NCBI RefSeq assembly: GCF_014174395.1
Contig: NZ_JABEQD010000001.1
Coordinates: 372,001-436,000, forward strand
Direction of reading: 5' to 3'
Source: Gluconacetobacter aggeris
GTDB taxonomy: Bacteria; Pseudomonadota; Alphaproteobacteria; Acetobacterales; Acetobacteraceae
Length of the DNA stretch: 64,000 nucleotides
This document shows positions 57,523 through 64,000 of the stretch, one piece after another (position 1 is the first letter of the stretch; each line of letters opens with the position of its first letter). A model generated the notes under the pieces. It made no database searches, had not been told where the DNA came from, and saw nothing but the letters and a program-made list of their open reading frames with translations. The translations under genes and the position numbers were made by a program.

Positions 57523-60048
57523 TCAGAATTCAGCCGAGATGGTGCCATAATATTCGCGCGGCGCCGCGACGAACAGATTGGCATTGTCATCGCCCGACAC
57601 CGACGCCGCGCCATAGACACCGCCGATGTAATTCTTGTCGAACAGGTTGGTGACCCCCAGGGTGGCCTTGAGATTCTGCGCGAAGCCGATCCGGCCGAAA
57701 TTATAGGCCAGGTTGAGGTTCGTCACCCAGTAGGCCGGGATATACTGGTCGTTGAGATAGGTCATCGGGCGCGAGCTGATATAATTCGCGTTGAAATTGA
57801 ACATCACCTGGCGCCAGGTATAGTTCAGGTTCGCCTTGTACATGAACTTCGGATAATAGACCTGGTGCTTGCCCTTCAGGCTGTATGTCGTACCGCCATA
57901 ATTGATGGAACGGCTTTGATATTGCGCGTCGTTCCAACTGAAGCTGTTGGTGATTTCAAGCCCCCGCACAGGGCGGACCGTCGCCATGACATCCGCCCCG
58001 TTCATGGTCTCCCGCCCGACATTCAGATACGCGCTGTGCGCCGTCGCGGAACTGCCTTCGGTGATGGAGGCCAGGCGGTTGTAGTAATCGGTATGATAGA
58101 AATCGACCGTTCCCGAGAAGATGCGCGAATCATACCGGTATCCGACGATATAGTTCCATGTCCGTTCCGGCCGCAGCACCTTCGTATTCGCATCGAAGAC
58201 CTGCTGGGCGGTCAGCTTGGCATTTCCCAGGCCGCCCCACGCCGTGCCGCTCCCCGACTGCGAGTAATAATCGTAAGCCCGCATATTCTCGGCGATATCC
58301 CAGTAGAATTCGTGATGATCGAGAAAATGGTAATCGAAGTTGAAATGGGGCAGGAAGGCCGACGACGCGGTCAGCGTTCCGGTTGCCGCATGACGATAAT
58401 AGGTGTTCCAGCCTTCGGCATCGAGCTGGCTGGTGAAATCCTTCTTCGTGCCGCCATGGGTCGTCTGGGTCAGGGATTTGAACCCGGCCAGCAGGGTCAT
58501 GCCGGGGATGATCGTCCAGCGATCCTGCAGGAAGAACTGGAACGTATTGGTGTTGTACGTATCGTCATACCATGTATGGGCCTGGCTGGGCTTGAAGTCC
58601 GAGTTCCAGTTATGCGCGTCGTGCAGATAATCCTCATACAGGCGCTGGTTATAGATCCACTGGTTGTTCTCGTACCACAGGCCGGTATCGATATGGTTGT
58701 TGTGCGGCGCCTCGATCGAGAATTTCTGCGTGAAGCCCAGGCGGCGCATGGCGGCATGGGCCATCTGCAAGGCCATCGGCACGCCCGAAACCGTGCCGTC
58801 GGCCAGCAGGGCGGGCACCCCGTAGCTGGGCGAGGTCACGAAATTATTGGTGCCGCCATGGATGGCGCTGCTGATATCGCCATAGGCGACCGTGTCGGAG
58901 GCGACATTCTTGAACAGGTCGAAATGTCCCGTGACCGCCGAGAGATAGGTGCGCTGCACCTGGGACGCATCCCAGGCATAATCGCCGATCTCGTCATTGG
59001 ACAGGATACCCTCGTACCCCGGCGGGACATCACTGGTATATTGCGCATAATAGGCCCAGAGCTTGGCCTTTTCGTAATCCGGCTTCAGATAGGTCGAATA
59101 GCGGCCCATCTTCTGCCACATGTTCTTCGTCATGGTCAGGTAATTTCCCTGCGTGAAATTACCGTAGCCGAAGAAGGCGGTTATCCTGCCCCGGTCGCCG
59201 ACCGGCTGTACGACCTTGGCATCGGCCTGCAATTCGCTTTGATAGCCCTGCCCTTTCCACAGATTCGTATTGGTGCGGGCGAAGGAGGCATAGAATTTCG
59301 TGCCGGTCGGGTTCAATATGCCGCTGTCCACGCGCCCATAGGTGCGATAGGCATTATAGCTGCCGAATGTCTGGCTGATCTTGCCGCCGGCCTTGTCCTT
59401 GGGGTCGGAGGTCGTGTAGGTCATCGCGCCGCCGAGATTCTGCGCCGAGAACGAATCCAGCGCGCCGGCCCCCTGCGACATCGTCATGCCCGCTAGATCG
59501 TCCTGGATCATTGCCTGGGTAATCGACACGCCGTTGTTATTGGCGAAGCCCTGGGTGCCGAGCGGAATGCCGTCCAGCGTCGCGCCGATCTGCATCTGGG
59601 TAAAGCCGCGCACGTAGAACGTATTGCCGTACGTATCCAGGCCGAAGGCATCGGTCGAAGCGAAATTGGCCCCCGGTGTCGTCAGGGAGAGAATCTGCAT
59701 CGGGTTCGTGCCGGCAACGAAGCGATCCATCACCGCACGCGTGACGGCAACCTCGGCGCCGTGGCTGCGGACGCGCGATGCCTCGACCTGGATCGCTTCC
59801 GGGTCTTCATGAACCGGCGCGGCACGGCGGGGATGCTGCACGGCAGCAGGCCGCATGGCAATGGACGTGGCAGGCTGCGCCGCCGTGCCGGGATGCGCCT
59901 TCTTCGCATGCTGCTTATGGGCAGGCGTCACGACCTTGGCGCCCGCCGAGGAAACGACCGAAACCACCGCAAGGCCCGCGATCGCCGTTGTGCGAAGCAA
60001 CCTGGCCCTGATACGCGGGCCCTGCGTCGACCACCGCCGAACAGTCAT
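57523..60048 (-). CDS. TonB-dependent outer-membrane receptor 2
   Basis: About 841 residues. The signal segment includes 'TTAIAGLAVVSVVSSAGAKV', followed by a His/Ala/Pro-rich stretch (about 45-80) and the plug ('MDRFVAGTNPMQILSLTTPG', 'YVRGFTQMQIGATLDGIPLG'). The long barrel ends in 'APREYYGTISAEF' with terminal Phe. The ATG at 60048 has GGAG eight bases upstream, and the frame extends 14 codons before it. The barrel is rich in Tyr/Trp/Asn, as in receptors for iron complexes or carbohydrates; substrate not determinable. A sigma-70-like promoter is seen upstream. It heads the receptor-hydrolase-dioxygenase gene row. Confidence 0.92.
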   Translation of the reverse strand: MTVRRWSTQGPRIRARLLRTTAIAGLAVVSVVSSAGAKVVTPAHKQHAKKAHPGTAAQPATSIAMRPAAVQHPRRAAPVHEDPEAIQVEASRVRSHGAEVAVTRAVMDRFVAGTNPMQILSLTTPGANFASTDAFGLDTYGNTFYVRGFTQMQIGATLDGIPLGTQGFANNNGVSITQAMIQDDLAGMTMSQGAGALDSFSAQNLGGAMTYTTSDPKDKAGGKISQTFGSYNAYRTYGRVDSGILNPTGTKFYASFARTNTNLWKGQGYQSELQADAKVVQPVGDRGRITAFFGYGNFTQGNYLTMTKNMWQKMGRYSTYLKPDYEKAKLWAYYAQYTSDVPPGYEGILSNDEIGDYAWDASQVQRTYLSAVTGHFDLFKNVASDTVAYGDISSAIHGGTNNFVTSPSYGVPALLADGTVSGVPMALQMAHAAMRRLGFTQKFSIEAPHNNHIDTGLWYENNQWIYNQRLYEDYLHDAHNWNSDFKPSQAHTWYDDTYNTNTFQFFLQDRWTIIPGMTLLAGFKSLTQTTHGGTKKDFTSQLDAEGWNTYYRHAATGTLTASSAFLPHFNFDYHFLDHHEFYWDIAENMRAYDYYSQSGSGTAWGGLGNAKLTAQQVFDANTKVLRPERTWNYIVGYRYDSRIFSGTVDFYHTDYYNRLASITEGSSATAHSAYLNVGRETMNGADVMATVRPVRGLEITNSFSWNDAQYQSRSINYGGTTYSLKGKHQVYYPKFMYKANLNYTWRQVMFNFNANYISSRPMTYLNDQYIPAYWVTNLNLAYNFGRIGFAQNLKATLGVTNLFDKNYIGGVYGAASVSGDDNANLFVAAPREYYGTISAEF

Positions 60049-60163
60049 TTCGTCTTCTCCTGCCAGATGCGCAACATGCCGACACAGCACTCCCCCGGCC
60101 CGACGCCGGATGAGCCATGCCGCGTCAACTATTTGTCTGAATCGACTTTGTTAGATTACTGCA

Positions 60164-60193
60164 ATGTTACGATTCAATAATATTGACCGTCAA
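60164..60193 (-). promoter_or_regulatory. Sigma-70-like promoter of receptor 2
   Basis: On the minus strand TTGACG (60193-60188), an 18-base spacer and TAACAT (60169-60164) sit in an AT-rich patch about 115 bases upstream of the receptor start. The -35 is near consensus and the -10 is acceptable. Confidence 0.4.
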
Positions 60194-60389
60194 TGATCAA
60201 AAACAACCATCTCTCATAACCTGAGGTTAAGAGACGACCTTGAAAGCCCTCCTGCCGCGCGCGGCAGGGACATGCGCCGTTGATGATGAATGCACGGATG
60301 GCGGCAGGCGCCGGCATCGCTGACCTGTTCCAGGTCAGAACATCAATGATACGGCTCCCATGGAACCGATAACGCCGTCCGGCCGCCGG
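60194..60389. other. Intergenic region between the P450 gene and the receptor 2 promoter
   Basis: About 195 bp without a gene. It has two palindromes: TAACCT-g-AGGTTA (60219-60231), a possible operator for receptor 2, and CTGACCTG-TTC-CAGGTCAG (60320-60338), which lies about 50 bases after the P450 stop and may be its 3' hairpin, though no T-run follows. Confidence 0.4.
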
Positions 60390-61883
60390 TCAGGCGGAGT
60401 AAGGACAGCCGACGGCCGCACTCTCTCTCGCCCGCACGGGCGGGAAAGTCGCGACATGGCCAGCGGGGCCTCGCTGCCGGTGGACCAGTATCCCCGGCAG
60501 GCCATCGCGCGGCCGCAGCGTCAGCCGGCATTGCGGCACGACCTTCTGGCCCGGCGGCAGGACGATGCGGAACCGCTGCGCCAGGATGGCCAGGCAGAGA
60601 ATGGCCTCGGTCATGCCGAAATGCTGGCCCGGACAGACGCGCGGACCGCTGGCGAAGGGGATGTAGCTGTAGGGTTCGGGCCGGGCCCCGTCCATGAAGC
60701 GTTCGGGCCGGAATTCGTGCGGCGCCTCGAACAGGCTCTCGGTCCGGTGCAGCAGCCACGGCACGATCAGGATCAGCGATCCGGGGCGGACGGCGACATC
60801 TCCGATCTGGTCCGCGTCGCGATTCTGGCGGGCCAGGATCGGCACGGGGGGATAAAGCCGCAGGGCTTCCTCGATCACCGCCTGGCACCAGCGCAGGCGC
60901 GGCAAATCCTCCAGCGTCGGGGCCCGGTCGCCGCACACGGCGGCGATTTCATCATGCACCGCCCGCTCCACCCACGGCGCGCGCGCCAGCAGATACCATA
61001 CCCAGGTCAGCGTCGCCGCCGTCGTCTCGTGCCCGGCCATGAAGATGGTGGCGGCCTCGTTCCGCAGGGCCACCGCGTCCAGCCCCAGCTCGGGGTTGCG
61101 CTTCTGGCGCCGGATCAGCAGTTCCATCATCGAATTATGGCTGCCCCGGCCGGCCAGATGATCCTCGACGATCCGGTCGATCACATGATGCAGGCGCCCC
61201 ACCGCGCGCCGCAGGGCCGGCGTGCGCATCATCGGCAGCCCCTCGTCCAGCCCCAGGAAATATCCGGGATTGGTCGAGTCCACCAGCGCCTGATATTGCG
61301 TGAAGCTTTCGGACACTTCGGTCGTGTCCGCATGGCCCAGTTCCTGGCCGAACACGCTGCGCGAGATGATCTCCGCCGTCAGCGCCGCCATTTCGGGCAG
61401 GATGTCGATGGTGGTCCGATCGGGGATCTGCTGCCAGCGCCGCGCCATTTCCAGGGCGGTCCGCTCGATGATGGGGCTGAAGGCGGGAACACGGTCCTTG
61501 TGCACGATGTCCGAGACCAGGGCGCGCCGCTGCCGCCAGGTCGGGCCGTCGGAAATGAACAGCCCGTCGCCCAGCAGATACTCCAGCGCACGGCGCATCT
61601 GGGGGCTCTTGCGCTCGTAATTGTCGCGCCGTTTCACCAGGATGTCGCGAATCACCTCGGGCGCATTCACCAGGACGATCTGTCGTCCGAGGATACGGAT
61701 CTGCGACACCTTTTCCCGATAATCGCCGACGCGCCATATCGAGAGAAAATCCTGCCGGGCCTGCAGCAGCAGATTCAGATATTTCCCCGGCGGACCGGCA
61801 TAATACGCGGCATGTACCGGCTCCAGGACGTTGTCGGAAACATGTTCCACAATCTCGACCGGCTGCAGGAACCGTGCGCGCAT
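60390..61883 (-). CDS. Cytochrome P450
   Basis: Heme-thiolate monooxygenase, 497 residues from the ATG at 61883 ('MRARFLQPVEIVEHV', AGGGG seven bases upstream). It shows the I-helix 'FMAGHETTAATLTW', K-helix 'EEALRLYPPVP' (ExxR), 'FRPERFMDG' and the heme loop 'FASGPRVCPGQ' with ligand Cys417. The E-R-R triad and size resemble bacterial P450s of the CYP102-heme-domain/CYP4-like class that oxidise fatty acids or similar. No ferredoxin or reductase gene is next to it, so it needs external electron partners. An LpxL-like acyltransferase lies upstream on the same strand, hinting at a lipid-linked role. Confidence 0.92.
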   Translation of the reverse strand: MRARFLQPVEIVEHVSDNVLEPVHAAYYAGPPGKYLNLLLQARQDFLSIWRVGDYREKVSQIRILGRQIVLVNAPEVIRDILVKRRDNYERKSPQMRRALEYLLGDGLFISDGPTWRQRRALVSDIVHKDRVPAFSPIIERTALEMARRWQQIPDRTTIDILPEMAALTAEIISRSVFGQELGHADTTEVSESFTQYQALVDSTNPGYFLGLDEGLPMMRTPALRRAVGRLHHVIDRIVEDHLAGRGSHNSMMELLIRRQKRNPELGLDAVALRNEAATIFMAGHETTAATLTWVWYLLARAPWVERAVHDEIAAVCGDRAPTLEDLPRLRWCQAVIEEALRLYPPVPILARQNRDADQIGDVAVRPGSLILIVPWLLHRTESLFEAPHEFRPERFMDGARPEPYSYIPFASGPRVCPGQHFGMTEAILCLAILAQRFRIVLPPGQKVVPQCRLTLRPRDGLPGILVHRQRGPAGHVATFPPVRARESAAVGCPYSA

Positions 61884-61918
61884 CAAAAAGCCCCTGACAC
61901 CTCTAGCGGAGATCGAGC

Positions 61919-61947
61919 ATTCATTCACAACCTGCCAGAGATGTCAA
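61919..61947 (-). promoter_or_regulatory. Possible promoter of the P450 gene
   Basis: A perfect TTGACA (61947-61942) followed after 17 bases by ATGAAT, a poor -10. The start of transcription would be about 30 bases upstream of the ATG at 61883. The surrounding 61930-62090 is AT-richer than average and non-coding. Confidence 0.35.
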
Positions 61948-62182
61948 TAAATGAGGCGAATTTCCCGATTTCCGTCACATTTCGAAAAAGAAATAGTGTA
62001 TTTTATCAGAATTCCTCATAACATCCATCCGCGCCTCGTCCTCCCTTTGAGGAAGTCATACACGGATCGTATTACGCGAATTCTTTGGAACGACAGGCTC
62101 CACCCGGTCAAACCCATGAGAATTCGATCGTTTTAGAGCCTGTTTGGACATGCACCGGCGGCGGGAGCAGGCAACCGGATCG

Positions 62183-63169
62183 TCAGGATACGAGGCGATT
62201 ATCGACAAAATACCATTGCGGTGCATGCATGCGTACAAGCGGTTCCACAATCCCGTTCAGGCGCTCGACATCGTCCAGCAGGGATGACGCCGCGCCATCC
62301 AGCGCGAAAGGTTCCAGAATCGTCAGGGTGAACCGCACCCCCGCTTCCCGCGTCAGATAAACCGGGCAGATCCGCGCACCCGTGCGGCGGGCCAGGCGCG
62401 CCACCAGGGCATAATTGGTTTGCAGATTGGCGGGCCGGCCCAGGAACGGCGCCCGAATCTGGCCGTTGAACCCTTCGTCGCAGAACACCAGAAGCTGCCC
62501 GCTTTCTTCCAGCACCCGCAGGGCGGGCCGCACGGCCTGGCGCCCGGGCGGCAGGAGCGCGATTCCCGCACGCGTGCGTACATGCCGCACGATCCAGTGC
62601 CGGGCCCGACTGCGCGGCGGATCGTAATTGAGCGAGACCTTCAATCCCAGATCGGTCAGGCACTGCATCAGCACTTCCCAGTTGCTGAGGTGCAGCCCCA
62701 TGAAAATGACCGGCACATCCTGGCATGTTTTCAAATGATCCACACCGACGCGACGCACGCCGCCCGACCTGCGGGCCAGGCGCGGCACCGCGGAATATTC
62801 GACCATCTGCCGCCCCTGCGAGTCCACATAGGCATCCACCATGTCCGCGATCGCATCCGGCGCATGGTCGGGAAAGAGCGTTTCAAGATTGGCACGCGCA
62901 CGCTGCAGGGGGACGGCATAGGCCCGCGGAACCAGCACACGCCCCAGCCACCCGCCAAAATGCGAACATAACGTGGCCGGGACCAGCCTGAATGTAAAAA
63001 AGAACGTCAGGTCAAAGATATTTCCACGATTATCCCGCACCCAGTAGCGCAGGAAACGCCGACGGGCCTCGCCGCCGGCCAGCAGATCGACCAACGACGG
63101 CGCCGCAGCCGGCTGGTATGTCCACGCCTTGCGTTTGCTCGGCGGCGAAGGCGGCACCATCAGGGACAT
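62183..63169 (-). CDS. Lysophospholipid acyltransferase-like (LpxL/HtrB family) protein
   Basis: 328 residues with the lipid A biosynthesis acyltransferase pattern. It has 'YWVRDNRGNIFDLTFFFTFR' near the start, an LpxL-type 'RARANLETLFPDHAPD' and the catalytic 'GLHLSNWEVLMQ' (HxxxxE). 'LNYDPPRSRARHWIVRH', 'QLLVFCDEGFNGQIRAPFLG' and 'RICPVYLTREAGVRFTLTI' follow. Classical LpxL would act on lipid A in the inner membrane. The lack of an obvious N-terminal membrane anchor and the position next to a P450 leave open an ornithine-lipid or other acyl-transfer role. Start at 63169 or three codons later (63160). Confidence 0.78.
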   Translation of the reverse strand: MSLMVPPSPPSKRKAWTYQPAAAPSLVDLLAGGEARRRFLRYWVRDNRGNIFDLTFFFTFRLVPATLCSHFGGWLGRVLVPRAYAVPLQRARANLETLFPDHAPDAIADMVDAYVDSQGRQMVEYSAVPRLARRSGGVRRVGVDHLKTCQDVPVIFMGLHLSNWEVLMQCLTDLGLKVSLNYDPPRSRARHWIVRHVRTRAGIALLPPGRQAVRPALRVLEESGQLLVFCDEGFNGQIRAPFLGRPANLQTNYALVARLARRTGARICPVYLTREAGVRFTLTILEPFALDGAASSLLDDVERLNGIVEPLVRMHAPQWYFVDNRLVS

Positions 63170-63256
63170 GGGTGGAGGACCTGTGCATCGGAAGGAAGAG
63201 TCGGAAGCAATATATGTCGGCGAGCCCGATCATACCGTCCTTGTCATTCCGTCACG

Positions 63257-63288
63257 ATAGAAAAACAATTCCATAGAAAAACAATTCC
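63257..63288. repeat. Perfect 16-bp tandem duplication
   Basis: ATAGAAAAACAATTCC occurs twice head to tail with no change, directly after the stop codon of the DUF1501 gene. It looks like a recent slippage duplication, and the second copy's last base is part of the stop codon. Confidence 0.9.
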
Positions 63289-64000
63289 TAGGCGGCCCGC
63301 ACCAGCCCATGCATCCTCTCGCCCCCCGTCCCCGGAAAGATCCGCGCCAGCGCGCCGCCGGGCACGTCCAGATGGTCGCACAGCACCCCGGCCGCGACGG
63401 CACGCAGGTCGGTCGTGGGCGCCAGGTCCCGGTTTTCGAAAAGCTGATCCTGCCGCAGGCCGGGCCATGTGCCGCCGACCCGCCCCCCGGCGACGGCCCC
63501 GCCCATGAGCAGCGCGACGGTTGCCGTGCCATGATCCGTGCCGCCGGTACCGTTCATGCGCACGGTCCGCCCGAATTCGGTCATGAGCAGCACGACCGTC
63601 CGGCTCCAATCCGCCCCCAGCGCCCCGCGCAACGCCTGCACGCCGCGATCGAGCTGGCTCAGAGGCCCCTTGAGGCGACCGACCTGGCCGGCATGGGTAT
63701 CCCAGCCGCCGATCTCCAGCGCCGCGACACGGGGACCGTTCGGGGCCGTCAACATGCGGCCCGCCGCGGCGGACAGGACGGAAAACGCATCCGGCTTGCG
63801 CCCGTCGCCCGAAGCCGGCGCGACCGCCTCCATGACGGAATCGGAGAAGCCACGCGCCCTCAACCCGTCGCGAAAGGCCGGCCCCGTAACAGGATCGGCC
63901 GCGTTGAGCGCCGCGATCTGGCTGTAGAGTGCCGGGTCCGGATGCTGGCTGCCGGCCGGGGCGAAGGTGCCGACAGGCGCGGGCCCGCGCAGCATCAGCG
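63288..64000 (-). CDS. DUF1501 family protein (partial, runs off the window)
   Basis: Only the C-terminal 237 or so codons are present; the frame is still open at the window edge. It has the DUF1501 (sulfatase-like) motifs 'ALEIGGWDTHAGQVGRLKGP', 'VVLLMTEFGRTVRMNGTGGTDHG' in two pieces and 'GGRVGGTWPGLRQDQLFENRDL' in two pieces. Full-length members are exported by the Tat pathway and are often next to DUF1800 genes; neither the signal nor that neighbour is visible here. Function of the family is not established. The stop codon abuts a 16-bp tandem duplication. Confidence 0.85.
   Translation of the reverse strand, partial: LMLRGPAPVGTFAPAGSQHPDPALYSQIAALNAADPVTGPAFRDGLRARGFSDSVMEAVAPASGDGRKPDAFSVLSAAAGRMLTAPNGPRVAALEIGGWDTHAGQVGRLKGPLSQLDRGVQALRGALGADWSRTVVLLMTEFGRTVRMNGTGGTDHGTATVALLMGGAVAGGRVGGTWPGLRQDQLFENRDLAPTTDLRAVAAGVLCDHLDVPGGALARIFPGTGGERMHGLVRAA

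Noticed and set aside
54751-59496. 1581-codon plus-strand open frame over the TonB receptor and hydrolase genes
   Set aside because: Antisense shadow of three genes with clear motifs on the minus strand; no domain or ribosome-binding site of its own.

Overview
The window reads as a GC-rich alphaproteobacterial chromosome, most likely an acetic acid bacterium (Acetobacteraceae, Gluconacetobacter-like). Pointers are the gene order (rimP-nusA-ylxR-infB-rbfA, truB-rpsO-pnp, aroQ-accB-accC), a ylxR fused to an L7Ae-like domain, heme A synthase, TonB-dependent receptors and an alpha-amino acid ester hydrolase of the Acetobacter/Xanthomonas type. The genus is inferred from gene content, not proven. 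No rRNA, tRNA, CRISPR array, transposase or phage gene was seen. Nearly all coding capacity is chromosomal core.

Layout. 0-3 kb: a tonB-exbB-exbD-exbD energy-coupling operon on the minus strand. 3.4-11 kb: prfB (RF2, with an intact programmed +1 frameshift), mrcA, an aldo/keto reductase and hrcA, then rph-rdgB on the plus strand. 11-23.7 kb: the translation and RNA supercluster on the minus strand, rimP-nusA-ylxR-infB-rbfA then truB-rpsO-pnp. It is interrupted by one opposite-strand MCE (MlaD-like) gene, and a flavin oxidoreductase with a cysteine cluster follows pnp. 23.9-26.8 kb: a compact three-gene unit of unknown function. It encodes a small membrane-anchored protein, a two-TM membrane-anchored ClpA/ClpB-D2-like AAA+ ATPase, and a membrane-anchored periplasmic protein. 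It is the best candidate here for an undescribed system. 26.9-34.5 kb: a LysR regulator, a two-gene polar amino-acid ABC transporter with receptor and permease fused, acnA, and ccmAB. 34.7-47.8 kb: ornithine-decarboxylase-type enzyme, a YihY/BrkB membrane protein, rlpA, aroQ-accB-accC, an FUSC-family exporter, apt, a Bcr/CflA exporter, a VTT/DedA-like protein and ctaA. 48-51.6 kb: periplasmic trehalase, tldD and a 25-codon ORF just after it. 51.6-64 kb: a more accessory stretch, with two TonB-dependent receptors, an alpha-amino acid ester hydrolase, a peroxiredoxin-like/prolyl-hydroxylase fusion, a cytochrome P450, an LpxL-like acyltransferase and a truncated DUF1501 gene.

Three families of short interspersed, hairpin-forming repeats occupy the gene ends. 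R1 (17672-17754 and 26791-26872) and R2 (11160-11240 and 41061-41175) each fill tail-to-tail gaps between convergent genes. R3 is a MITE-like element with 25-30 bp imperfect terminal inverted repeats. It occurs at 47798-47963 and, inverted, at 54276-54410, with reduced copies at 8438-8478, 43487-43545 and 47982-48006. In four cases R3 abuts or supplies the stop codon of a neighbouring gene.

How the genes work together: TonB/ExbB/ExbD at the left end can energise the two TonB-dependent receptors at the right end. CtaA and CcmAB serve heme and cytochrome maturation, and AccBC, AroQ and AcnA are central metabolism. All coordinates come from reading the sequence. Functions rest on recognised motifs and gene order, with no database search.
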